Positions 35,432-48,300 of a DNA stretch of 64,000 bases are shown piece after piece. The stretch spans positions 70,054,981 to 70,118,980 of the forward strand of contig OX344762.1 of NCBI GenBank assembly GCA_947034895.1. The letters are read 5' to 3'. The position numbers and the translations under genes were made by a program. Positions within the stretch are counted from its first letter, which is position 1. Each line of letters starts with the position of its first letter. The notes beneath the pieces are model-generated. The model saw nothing but the letters and a program-made list of their open reading frames with translations, made no database searches and had not been told where the DNA came from. This stretch comes from Rhytidiadelphus loreus. Taxonomy: Eukaryota; Streptophyta; Bryopsida; Hypnales; Hylocomiaceae.

Positions 35432-38400
35432 TTAGATGAGATCCGGAGGTGGGGGGGTGCAGGGCCGTTTTAGGCCTCTTCCCAGCTCTGTTTCCCCAGG
35501 CCTCATCGAATGCCTATGTCAAAAATAATTTAAAAATTTAAAAGATTAATTCTTAAAATGAAAAACAAAATTTAAATTGATTGATTTATTAATTTATTTT
35601 TTTCAAAAAAAGTGACATGGCAATCGCTGTACTACTTCAACGCAGCTCACAAACTATAGTTTCAGCTAGTTTTGACTAGTTCCTATAGCCCTTTAAAGTA
35701 GGGAAAAAACATCTAATGGAGAATGATATTTTCAACACCATTTTGAATGCAACACCAAGCTTGCAGCATCTCCAAAGTTCTAAATTTTTTATCTGCAATG
35801 GTAACCATTACCTTCTTGCTTGGACTTCTTACATTTTGAGACATCATGACCTTGACAAAAATTGGTACATTTTAGTGGAGTGAGTGAACTCTATCATTTT
35901 TGAGACAAAAGGTAGAATTGGTCTTGTCATGCACGCTATGCACAACATTAACAAATACATGCATCTTTTCATGTTTGTGTTGTTTGCATTAATTTTGCTT
36001 TAATGTTTGTTGACAATATCTAATGACATTTTTCTTTATTACAAGCATACCAATTTTTTTTTTATCAAAACAAATTTGGTGCACACTTTGTACTACGTCC
36101 ATAAATAGACTCCTGCCACTAGAAAACTTTCAGAGTACCTCAATCCCTCTCAGGTGACACAGTGCAAATAGAACCTCAAAAAGAGTTGGTATTTAATGTC
36201 TACCAAAGTACCAAAGTATTTATTTCTTTTATTTTTCGGGTATGACTTGACATACACCTATTGCATATGTTTATATTCCTTGTTATTTAAGTACTATTCA
36301 TGCCTTGTTTAGTTTCCTAATCTATTAATGAATAGTGCAATATGAGATCATAGTTGCATCTGATATTGGAATACGGTTGTACAAAGAAGAGACACCAAAG
36401 GACAGAAGGAGGATCAATAAAAAGAAGACATTTTGATTGCCATGACGATCTGCAGCACTAAAAGACATCAAAATTGATATAGAAGTTGGAAAAGCTCATA
36501 GCAATTGCTAATCCCAAATTCCCAATCTTGGAAAGGAATGGCTTCAAGAAATATGTTTACTATGGTGATGAATCCTCAATTTATTTTGTTCCTTGGTTTT
36601 TAACTCGTTCTAACAGCAATTTTTTTTTTGGTAGATTGAGTGTTATTGGAGCTCAAATATCACTTTGAAGATGACTCTTCAGAAGTTTAAGTTAATTTTA
36701 ACTTACAACATGAGGAGTGAGTACAAGGTGAAGTGGTTTTGGTGGTGGAACTCATCAATTCAAACCAAAGAGATACGGAGGTTCCAAGGTTTTCACATAC
36801 TAAAGCCAGTTGGAGAAAATGAACTAAGGTCATTTTTGGCAAAGGCTTGCTCATACACTAGAGTATAAGTGCTTTTTACGAAAACAAAATTGTATTGATT
36901 CATTGGTAGTATTCTAGAATCTCTCATGTTGTCATTTCTCTCATGATTTGTGTAGTCTGTATTTCATTTTTGAGTTTAGCCAATTGGTTGTTTTCCATGT
37001 TTATTTGTTTAATTAGCCAATCGATATAGTTATTTAGGAGCTTACTAGTGGTAGTTACCGATTGGGATTGGAATTCATGTGAAATGGGATCTTTGGAGTT
37101 TTAGTTACCGATCGTAGTTACGTTTGTTGGGAAGCATTGGTATTTAGCTTGTGATTTTCCAATTGGGAATTTAGTTGACCTCGAGAGAAGTAGGGACTCC
37201 TTCCACAGCTTAGAAGTAAAACAATTGGGATTTGTTTTATGTGTTTTCGGAATTGATGAATATAGCGGAATATTTGCAATTGTGAGTTTGTGTGTAGGAT
37301 TTGTATGCGATTGGAAATTGTGTGTGATGTGTTGTGGTTGTGTATGTGAGTGCCTGAGTGGTAATTAACCGATTGAGACTGTATTGCATCACGGAGTGTA
37401 GTATTACCGATTGAAAATTAATTGAGGTTTGGATGTGTGAATTTTGGGTGTATATTAACTGGAGAATCAATCGTGCGGACTATGAACTGTATATGAGATT
37501 GAGGGGATTTGTTATTAAGAAAATTGGTTGTGAAAATTGTTGTAAAAACTAATTGTGTTGTATGAATGTGTAACTGAGAGAGTGAATTATTGATAGGAAA
37601 TTTAGTATTGATGAAAATGAGCGATTGGAAGATTTAGTCATACTAAAAGTAAATTAAGAATCAATCGGAGAGAGTTGTGGAGCTTGATTGGAAGTAATTG
37701 TTATATTTGGTGTCAATCGGGAGATTGGAGTATTATGTTACCAATCGGGAATCTTTGAGTGAATGCCGTATAATAAATCCGATTGAAAAATTGAGCAATA
37801 TTATCTTTAAAATTAAAAAAATTAAAAATTAAAAATAAAAAAATTTAAAAATAATAATAATAATAATATAAAAGTAGATAAAGACGAGTTTAAGGAGAAA
37901 ATAAAGAAATGTCAATTTTGTCAACGATTGGGAAGCATAAAGATGAAGTGCCAAAGCAATAATAAGAGTTCTGTGGAGCAAACTAATATTATCATTGGAA
38001 GAAAGGAACAAGAGCATATCAAAGAGGAACCTATTAGAGAAAAAGTTAATTGAAGCTTATATAGAAAGATTCATACCAATTGATAAGCAATCTCAATATT
38101 TATACTATTGATACGTGTTTGGAGTATTTGTAAATTTTAAATCTTGCAATTAGCGGATTTTTAGAATTATATTTATTTTGAATTGTTGTAAATTCACCTC
38201 CTAGCATAAGAATCCTAGCTTTGGGTTTTATTTTAAGAAAGGAATAAAAATCTTTCTTACAATTTGTTTCAACCTAGGTAATTTTAGTTGATATTTCTCT
38301 TCTTCTAATTTTATAAATTGAAAAGGTGGGAACAAAAATGTTCAACAACATTGTGAAGAAAGATTAGTTGGCATTAACTATGGACTCTCCACAAGAGCCA

Positions 38401-41400
38401 AAGATCCTTGTAGATTACATTGAAGGATGGAAAATTCAAGTTTGGGACCACATCTTCTTGATGCACTTCAAATGACATGACTTTTTTAGAAATTCAAATG
38501 ACTTCAAGAAGTGTGGATAGGCTTTTATTTCACCATTAAAATAATCACATATAGGTAGAGTTCAAATTCTAGGAGGTAAAATATTTCAAATCTAAATCTA
38601 AAACTCACCTAAAAGATCCAATTGTAAGATTTCTTAAGTACAAATCTCATACATCATATCAATAAACCATTGTTTTAGGGTCACTTATCATAAATTCAAT
38701 TGGATATGGCCTTCTAACTATTATTCCAATTATACTTCAATCCAATAAATCTCCTCTTTGTCCACAATAAAAATTCTTAGCACAATCTTACCCAATTGAT
38801 GTCTCCAACAACATGCTCCTTATATTGCACAATTAATTCCTATTGGATTGTTTTCCAAAATTCTTTTTGTCACAATTTAATATCTCCCTAATTAAATTTC
38901 AATTGTTATATTTTGTTCTGTCACATTATTTAACCTCACAATTCTTCAATCCACATCTCCAATTGTTACTCTCTCATTTCTTAATCGAAATTACACTTTT
39001 AGTCTCTCATCATCACATTAACTCAATCAGTTTTTTCCTATTGGTATTTCACATTCACTTGTACACAACAAAACATTTCATAACTCTTCAATGATTATAA
39101 CATTAAGTATTCTCATAATAATTCTTTCATACACATAATACAATTTATTTTCCAATCCAACAATACTCATTCACGACAGTGACTCAATTCCAATTGCTCA
39201 TATATACCACACATTATCAAAACTCATATACACAATTGATTTTCTTAATAACAATTATTTTCTTTCTCATACACAATTTCCACAATTGATTCTCTAACTC
39301 CAAAACGTACTCATACACAACATCCATACATCTCCAATTGTTCAGATACACACAATTTCTCATCACACAAACAATTGTAAACATTCACTATATTAGTACA
39401 ATAAAACATATACAAATTCATACAATGTTTTATTTCCATTTGGAGAAGGAGTCTCTGCTTGTTGAAGTCAACTTGTTGTTCTTGACTTTACCTAGATTTT
39501 CTGAATTCACTTGTATTTTTTTACTTTACCTAGATTATTTTCATGTTTAGAGAAGTCCTACATATTGCCCCTGTATGTAGAAGCATTAGTTCCAGCATTT
39601 GCATCTAAACAAAATATCCCTACATGGAAAAGTCTAGTACTTTAGATCTCAAGTTTTTCAATTTTACATGTGACAATTGTAGAATAAATGAAGGAGACAT
39701 CAATGACTAATAGTAGTTAGTGGCCATTCTCAATCATTGTCTACATCTTCTAAGTAATTCTATTCTAGTTATATTGCACTTGTTGAATTTTATTTTCTCA
39801 TATATTGCATGTTGTTTTATGTACTTGCATAATGATTACTCTATATAGTCAAAATTATTATATTGTAAACTTTCCCTTCCTCTTGAAATTTACGACTTAT
39901 ATATAAAATTATATTCATTGTATTATAGTGTTGCAATATGTGGTGAATTTGTACTAGTATCTATAGTCTACACATTCATTTAATATCTTTTAAGTATTTT
40001 AAATTTTTTTTAAATTTTTATTAGAATACTATAGATGAAAATTACAAGTGATAGAATAAATGAGAGAACAAATGCAACAATATTATTAGCTAGGTCTTTC
40101 TTGCAATCACTCTTACATCATGTTTCAAAAAAACAATTAAAGATTGCCTTGTAAAACAAGCAATCTCAAATTTGTACAGAAATTATGAGCTAATAACCTT
40201 GAAATTTAGAAACGAAGACCTCAACTTTGATCTTAAATTTGTCATTTTGTTGAATAATAATAATAATTTTGAATGCATTTGTGTGTATGGTTTAGGATTT
40301 TGTTGTGAATGGCCAAACACTTAAGGCAATTAGAGATATTAGAAAATCTATATGACTATAATAAACTAATCATGATATTTTTGTGTTGATAATTGATAAG
40401 TTTATTTTTTTAAATAACCTATAATTGATGGTATTGTTGATAATATTTCAATCAAAATTTGTAGACATTTTGTGTTTAGTATTTGTTATTGTACCGATAT
40501 ACTTTTAATATTACATATTATCACTAGTGTATTGATGACACAATAAGAAATCTAAAGTCTCTAAATAATACTTATCCATTCTCAGAAAGAATCATTTTAT
40601 TGGGGAACAAATTATTAACAAAATAAATTCCATCCTTTTTGTAAATTCACACTTCTATGTCTTAATTGATTGCTTCATTTGCTAGACTTAATACCTCTTA
40701 ATTGTAGTCTTTGATATCTTAAGTTTTTGCAAGTTTATAAAAAGGATGGTAACACATGAAAACACTACAAGAGAAGGGGGTGTTTTAAGTGTGTTTTTAA
40801 GTATAGTCCTAGAGATAAGATATTAAATAATGACCTTTATGTAGATTTTTAGTAAAAAATTATTGAAAGTACACATATTTTCAATAAATTTTTACTAAAA
40901 ATCTACATAAAGGTCCATGTAAAAGTCATTACTTAATATCTTATCTCTAGGACTATACTTAAAACACCCCTTTTTCTTGTAGTGAAAGTATGGAAACATA
41001 TGTGGATATTGAAATTGTTTATTAATATAAACAATGAGAATTTATATGTATGAGAGGCCAAATTCATCATCCATTTCTCAATTTTGGATTGCTTTCACAA
41101 ATATAGTGTTGTTTTAAAATTCATATGCCATGTTGTACCTATGGCTTGTGTAAAATTATTTTCCATTTTCCATTTTAGATCTCAAAGGCTAAAAAAGTCA
41201 ACGCAAGTATTTTACTTTATTAGATGTTTTTTTCCTACTTTGGAGGGCTGTGAGTTCCCAATCTGAGACCCAACTGAAATTGGCCAAAACTACAATTCGC
41301 AAGTTGTATTGATGTGGCACAGCAATTGCCACATCATTTTTTTGAAAATTAAATTAAAAAATTAAACTTTGTTTTTCATTTTAAGAATTTTGAATTTTTA

Positions 41401-41505
41401 TTTTTGAATTTTTTTTCTTCTGACATTGGCATTCAATGAGGCCTGGGGGAACAAAGTTGGAAATAGGCTTGAAACAGCCCTCCAGCCCCCCCAGATCTCA
41501 TCTGG
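35432..41505. mobile_element. 6-kb element with long terminal inverted repeats
   Basis: The left end AGATGAGATCCGGAGGTGGG and the right end (reverse complement AGATGAGATCTGGGGGGGCT) begin inverted arms of about 240 bp that share CCCCAGGCCTCAT(C/T)GAATGCC and further AT-rich sequence. Inside, 36980-37790 is full of CGATTGG/CCAATCGG words and 38690-39400 of CCAATTG words in opposite orientation, like paired subterminal arrays. No transposase was recognised. A CACTA MITE lies inside at 40763-40984. Long inverted ends suggest a Mutator-like element, but no 9-bp target duplication was found. Confidence 0.7.
40763..40984. mobile_element. CACTA-type hairpin MITE, 222 bp
   Basis: The left end is CACTACAAGAGAAGGGGGTG and the right end CACCCCTTTTTCTTGTAGTG, with target duplication AAA on both sides. 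It is a close relative of 33742-33951, nested in the 6-kb element. Confidence 0.93.
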
Positions 41506-41511
41506 TGTGAA

Positions 41512-42165
41512 TCCTTAAAGCCGTGAGGCATGATTTTAGGTTATTTTTCACTTTAGTTTGTGTGGGTCCTTCCAGGTGCAATATTTGTTGGATTCTTGTG
41601 AAATTTTTATTAGATGTGTGTTTCACTACTAGCTTGATGCCTAAAAAATTTAAGACCAATCTGAATTGCAGCAAAAAAATATGCCTCAAAAAGATGTTTT
41701 TTTTGAGTTACAAGTAGTTTTGGGCAGTTATAATAGATAGGTCCTATAGGGCTGAAATTTTTATACATACTCTCAACAAGCTTCTTGAATGATCCCAAAA
41801 GTTTGAAGGCATACAAGGACAAGATTTTGACTTACAAGCCTTTGAAATTGGGCTTTCTTTCTTTGAGCAATGTTCAAAACTTACAAAACCCACTTTCGAA
41901 GGCTTGTAAGTCAAAATCATGTGCTTGTATGCCTTTCAATGTTGAGATTATATTAACAAGATTGTTGAAAGTATGTATTAAAAAATTTCAACCCAATTGG
42001 ACCTATCTATCATAGTTGCTTGAAATTGTCTATAACTAAAAAAATGGCCTTTTTGAAGCATAACTTTTTAACTACAACTTTGATTGGTTTGAAATTTTCT
42101 AGGCATCAAGCTACTGAAACACACATTTGATAAAAATTTCACAAGAATCCTCATGGCTTTAAGGA
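41512..42165. repeat. 654-bp foldback element, arms of about 320 bp
   Basis: The left end TCCTTAAAGCCGTGAGG pairs with the right end CCTCATGGCTTTAAGGA. The pairing continues inward through GATTCTTGTGAAATTTTTAT, GCTTGATGCCTA, ATAGATAGGTCC, GGCATACAA and GACTTACAAGCCTT to a short loop near 41850. A transcript would be one long hairpin. Confidence 0.9.
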
Positions 42166-42456
42166 CTAATAACTGCAAAATTGGTTCAAATCTTCAATAC
42201 AAGAATTCCTTCAATGCATCAACTTGTGCAAGAATTTATTCACTCACAGAATGAAAGCCATGGAAGATCTTCAAGTGTCACAATATATATTTACAATTAT
42301 TATAAGCTAATGATATGCTTATATATGCCTATATATGATTGTAGAGAGGGAAAAATAACTCTAGATTAGGCTGGCAAAAATGATGGGCCTATTTATTTCA
42401 AGTCTCATGAAGTACTTCATAGGGGACACCCAAACTAATGAAACTATGTACTTGTA
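42166..42456. other. Short spacer, no gene seen
   Basis: Unremarkable AT-rich sequence between two repeats. Confidence 0.6.
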
Positions 42457-42684
42457 TTAGCCCTTAAGCGTTTCGACGTCCATATTTTGAATGATGAACA
42501 AAGGGCTTCGAGGCACTATTTTATCCACTGAACTTTTCATTCATCCAATGTAACACTTGCATTTTGAAAAGACAACCTTTCTTAATGATCAATTTCATAA
42601 AATTGAAATAAATGATATTTCTATAGAAAGATATAAGCAAAAATATGCCAAAATTAGAAAAAAATTGAGGCATTAAGGGGTTAA
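42457..42684. mobile_element. Small TTAA-family MITE, 228 bp
   Basis: The left end TTAGCCCTTAAGCG is decayed (TTAG for TTAA). The right end GGCATTAAGGGGTTAA is good. The pairing is only over about 13 bp. Confidence 0.5.
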
Positions 42685-42804
42685 GGAGGCTTTGTAGTGA
42701 TTATTTTCTAATTTTCTAATGATGTTGTGAGTTTTGGAATGGAATGTGTGGTATGTTTGAATTAGAATGTTAGTATATCATGAGATGAAAATATGATTGT
42801 GCCT

Positions 42805-43752
42805 TTAACCCCTAAATGTCCAAATTGCGTTTTTTGGCAATATAGCAATTTGGGATTGCCTACAATGAATAGCTAGAATTTTTATTTTTTTTCTTTGAAA
42901 TTTTCACACATTTGTCTAGGGAGTAGCTTAAAGGACCAAAAAATTTCCTAGCTTTTGACAACATGGTTAAAAAGGTATTGTATGATATGTAGTTTTCATT
43001 GCTTGGCGGACAACCTGGGCAATTAAAAAAAGTTCTTTAAAAATTACTTTTTTGAGAAATAAAAATTTAAAATTGATTTTCTAAATTTATATATACATGG
43101 GAAGCTTTGAATCAATTCCATTTTGATTAATGAGATGAAAGTTATGAGGAGTTTTAGTTTGTAGTTAGTTATGGAATTTCTACTCTAAAATAATCTTTGA
43201 AGTCCTTTATTTAACTCAATTTTCAATATTTTTGAAAAAAAAGACAAAAAATAAGGTGTAGATTGTTTATTATAACATTGCAACCATTGGGATTTGCATT
43301 TTTCAATTCCATATGTAAATTGTAAGAAATTTTGTATATTGAATCATTGTCTACTTCTTTCTACTTATTATTTTTTTCCTATATGTTGTATGATTCCAAA
43401 TGATCTGAAAATTTTCAAGCATGTAGCCAACTTGGCTTGAAGAATGAATACAAAGAAGAATTACCATTTTAGACATTTTTTATACAAATGTCAACTTGTG
43501 AGGTGCAGCTACTGGATTTTTTGAAAGACCCCCAAAACAATTTTTGTCACTTCAAATGCTAATATCTTGTGATATATACAGTGATAATTTCTGAAAGTTT
43601 TCCCACATCTTCTCAAACTAGCGTACTACAAGATCCTATGGTTACATGTGTCCAAAAATATATGTTTTTATCTTAAATTTGGTCCTTCTAATAGAAATGG
43701 CAATTTTGGAGAGTTTCTGGTGAAAACATAGTCCCAAACATTCATGGGTTAA
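42805..43752. mobile_element. Complete TTAA-bounded element, 948 bp
   Basis: The left end is TTAACCCCTAAATGTCC and the right end GGGACTATGTTTTCACCAG in reverse complement, ending CATTCATGGGTTAA. This is the most complete copy and aligns to both halves of the interrupted copy at 10766-17288. Non-coding. Confidence 0.75.
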
Positions 43753-45329
43753 AGAGATGCCACTATATTGGCATTGGCCTTAAGCACTAAGGTAGGAGGT
43801 CCATGAATTGCCCATTTAAGAGTTAAAATGAATTTGGTAAGGTTAGACTTCTTAAAATATTCTTCAAAATTCTTTCCTTGCAAGACAAATGGAATTGACA
43901 TCTAACCCAAGTATATTTTTTTTAAGCTTCATGAAATTAGTTATGAGTTTTTGAAGTTGAAACACAATGGTCACTAAAAGTGGCCACTTCCTGAAATGTA
44001 CACTATTTGTACATTTCTGGTGCAATGAGAAAGAAAATGTATCTTTGTGTTACATGACACTATTACAACTTGAGTGAGCTTAAGCACTTTATAGACTTCC
44101 CACATTAGTTCAGTTCTCAAGTAAGGTCCTAAATGAACTTCCTTTTCATTGTAGATGCAGAAATTGTCAATCCAAAGCCTCCTCTCCTTTGATCCAGAGT
44201 CAATAAATTGCCTCCTTTATAATCGACCTTCTGGAATTGTCAGATAATTTCTCATGAATGCTCGAAGTATTAGATTCCTCGGCTTGCTTATAGGTCCAAA
44301 CCAGATTTCTACAAGTGCAACTGCACTCGACTTCAGGTGATACAAGATTGCTGATTGCGAATGAAATCACATTCTCTTCTCTCAGCATCAGTGACTAGCA
44401 AACTGCAACGAACGCATACATGACCGAATCGTACTTATTGCTGGACAGTTCCACGTGCCTTCAAGACTCAAATAACTCTTGGTAGCGGGAGACGTTAATA
44501 AGTACCCCTCGAGTTAACAGGGGGTATGTCGTCGGGCCCTACCGTCCCCTGGCCCACTGACTTTTCCCTACAGGTGGCTCTCGAAGACTCCCTGCCCAGG
44601 CACCGTCTCCGTCTTTCTTCTGCCTTAGACAAATCACGATCGCAAGTCCGAGTGAGTTTGCTAGTGTCCTGATACCATCAGTCACGTTGCAAAACCGTAG
44701 GTGAGAGGCACGGTCCACACTTCAAAATTATAATTTCGGTAATTAAACATAATCCATTTAATCCAAAAAGTGTGTCACACAAATCCAATACTCAATTGTT
44801 TGTGTCTGGGTGAAGCACAAGAAAACAAGATATACTTATACAAATTGGATGGTAGGAGGTAAAGTAATCCATGTGGGATATACTAAAGATTAGGGAGTAG
44901 GAGGAGCTCAATCTTCAAGTTATCCCATATCCTTTGAACAATTCGTAAGGAACAATGAATTTCAATATAAAAACCACCTCTCCTCATACCATTCTCACTA
45001 AGGATTGATGTAGAATTTCCATACTCAAATTTAAACTAAGTAGCAACTTTCTTAGCATTTCAAGTAGCTGTCATGGGAGATTCTAGATCCACTTCTGAAC
45101 CGGGATATGGAATCCTCAACAGTCAAAATTTTACTGCCACTGCAATTGCCAGATTCTACAATACACGTGTACGTCGCCGCACCCTGTCCTACTTACCCTA
45201 CAATCAACAGGTCCTGCTCATGGATGGCAGTCCAACTGCATCCTCGATTCTCCAGGACCGCCAATAAAAATTCTAGCTAAAGAAGGGCTACCCTCACTAA
45301 CATACACTCCCTACCGTAGCGAATCTCAA
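43753..45329. other. Spacer between repeats and PETs
   Basis: 43750-44150 is AT-rich. 44320-44720 is GC-richer, resembling a degraded retroelement leader, with no coding frame. 45060-45329 is probably the 3' UTR and flank of PETs. Confidence 0.45.
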
Positions 45330-48300
45330 CTAAGCCTTGGAGCCCGTTTGGGCGGCGACCTCGGCGGCAAAATCGGTGCTCCGCTTCTCGATGCCCTCGC
45401 CCAAGTTGAAGCGCGCGAAACGACGCACTTGGATGTTCTCGCCCAGCGACGCCACCGTCTGCTTCACGTAGTCCTTCACCAAAAGCTTGTCGTCCCGGAT
45501 GTAGGGCTGCTCCAGCAGCGCCAGCTCGTTCAACGTCTTCGCCACACGGCCCTCCACGATCTTGCTACGCACCGCCTCCGGACGCTTGCCCAAGTCCTCC
45601 TTGCCCATCTCGATCTCCTTCTCCTTATCCACGAACGACGCGGGGATCTCGTCCACCGACACGTATTGCACCTGCAGCAGCCAGGCCGCACACATTACCA
45701 ACTGCAACCACGCCACCAAAAAGGACATGGCTTGCAAAACGACACGAAGTATCGCGTCCCAACGCAAGACCATCCAGAGACAGCTAACTGGCTTGGACAC
45801 ACGCCCGAATCACTAATCAAAAAGCCAACCACATATAACATCCGATTTCCGACAGGGTGGAAACCAGCTGCTCACCTGTGGGCATGCAGCCACCTGCATT
45901 CCGATGTTCGCCACCAGCTCCTTGAACTGGGCGCTCCGGGCCACGAAATCCGTCTCCGAGTTCACTTCCACCAGCACGCCGATGCGTCCGTCGTGGATGT
46001 AGCTCCCGATCAGACCCTCCGACGCCACCCGGCCCGACTTCTTGTCCGCGCTCGCCAGACCCTTCTTCCTCAAGTAATCCGTCGCCTTCGACACGTCGTT
46101 CTCGCAAGCCGCCAGAGCCTTCTTGCAATCCATCATGCCTGCCCCCGTCGCGTCCCGCAGCTCCTTCACTGTCGCGGCAGACACGGCGACCTGTTACGGC
46201 TCATCACCACCACGACGTCAACCGCCGCTCGCAAACCCACATATGCCCTGCCAGTCATTCACAATCGCAAGAGACCCCCACAAAACACGAATCCGCACAC
46301 AATGGAATCTGGGGTATTCACGACCACAGCACGAATCAACGGGACTGCAAAGGATCCCGTACCCAACGAGACCCATCCAAAAACCAAATCTCACCTTGGG
46401 AGTCTCGGCTTCCTTCTTCGCCTCCTCCACCTGCGGGGGAGCTTCTCCAGCGGGCTTCGCGTCGGCCTTGGCTGCAGTCTGCGCTGCCACCTCGGCTGCA
46501 AAATCAGACGACTTCTTCTGGAGGCCCTCTCCCAAATTGAACCGCACGAATCGACGAATCTGAGCACACAATAGTGAAACGAATCGCCTTTAGAACTAAA
46601 CGGGCACTCCACAACAACATATCACAACCACATTGCCATGTCTTTGTCCTACACACCGACAATCTCCATGGAAATCCTCCTCACAACATGACCGCCGATA
46701 TCCATTCACTCGATGGGAATGCCATGCCCAACTCAGCAAATCCCTTCCGACCAGATGCCACGCGTGGCGCACGACCGCTCCCTCACAAACACGGACCTCG
46801 ATCCCTCTCCTGGTCAATCCGAAAAGAACAAAAAGAAGCACAGTGCATGACGAACCTGAACTTTCTCGCCCAGCTTCGCGGTGGTTTCCTTCACCAGATC
46901 CTTCACCGGCATCTTGTCGTCGCGAATGTAAGCCTGCTCCAGCAACGCCAGCTCCGCCAAACGCTTCGCGATCCGACCCTCCACGATCTTCTCACGAATC
47001 TGAGGAGGCTTGCTCGCCAGATCCTCCTTGCCCATTTCGATCTCCCTCTCCTTCTGCACAAACTCCGCCGGCACGTCGTCCACGCTCACGTAGCGCACCT
47101 GGCCAATACATCGTCATCACCCAAAACATCGTCAATGAAATGGACTCCCACACGCGTCTCAAACTGCCCCACACCCACAACAGCAGCAAAAACGACGCAC
47201 GCACTCGGAACTCACATCCGGACAGGCCACCACTTGCATGCCCATGTCCGCCACCAGCTCCTTGAACTGGGTGCCGCGAGACACGAAATCCGTCTCACAG
47301 TTCAACTCGATCAGCACGCCCATGCGGCCGTCGTGCACGTAACTCCCCACGCGACCCTCCGCAGCAATGCGACTGGATTTCTTCTCCGCGCCGGCCAGAC
47401 CTTTCTTCCGCAAATACTCGCTCGCCTTGCTCACGTCGTTCCCACACGCCACAAGCGCCTTCTTGCACTCCATCATGCCGGCCCCGCTCTTCTCCCGCAA
47501 CTCCTTCACTTGGGCGGCAGTGGGACCACTCGGGACGGCCGCTGCCTTCGCCTCCTCAGCCACGGGGACAGCAGCCTCGACCCTCGGCTCCTCCACCACC
47601 GGGGCAGCTCCGCCTCTTGACTCATCCAACACAGGCGTCGGTGCACCAGTCTCCGGAACAATCTCGGGATCGGGGGTGGCCTCGAACGCAGCTTGCCCGC
47701 TTGCTGGTTCCACTGGCGCTTCGGACGCTCCACCGTCATCCTTGTCTCCGACGTTCAGCAAATCTGTCAACAAACGCACGATAACCCCTCAAGGACCGTA
47801 CAACTCAGGCTCAAGCCCACTCGGACAGCGCAACACTCCAACTCAAGCGGACCACGAGCCCCGAAAAATGACCTTACATCCCACAAACACCACAATCGTC
47901 ACCCGTGCAAGACCACCGAGAAATCCACACCGACTCTGGAGAACGAAATGCAAGTCTGAGCTTGTTCGAATATTGGGTTCCAATCGTTCCGTCATCAATG
48001 TCGTCAAATTCACACATTCAAAATCATCCTGTTACATCCAAATTCTCGTTCCAAATTCGCCCGTCCCTCCGAGCACGGAGGACAAGATCGTGGGATACAC
48101 ACCAAGCCCTCCAACGCGGACAAAGCCCCTACCTCCATCAATCAGTCTCTGCCTTCAACAATGGTAGCCTAACGCATCACCTCACCACCTATCTCCGGCC
48201 ACATGCGCATCAAAACCGCACGTGAGCTTGCTACCTACAAAGCCTCAATGGACCACTAATTACCACCCTCTGCGCCGCTCCAGCGCCTCACTCACGAGCG

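Noticed and set aside
44666..44677. Primer-binding-site-like word TGGTATCAGGAC on the minus strand
   Set aside because: Two mismatches to the initiator-tRNA site, the sequence before it does not end in CA, and no LTR pair was found.
45348..47620. Plus-strand frames of 348 and 408 codons opposite the EF-Ts exons
   Set aside because: They run through PETs introns and are antisense to conserved EF-Ts sequence; no domain recognised.
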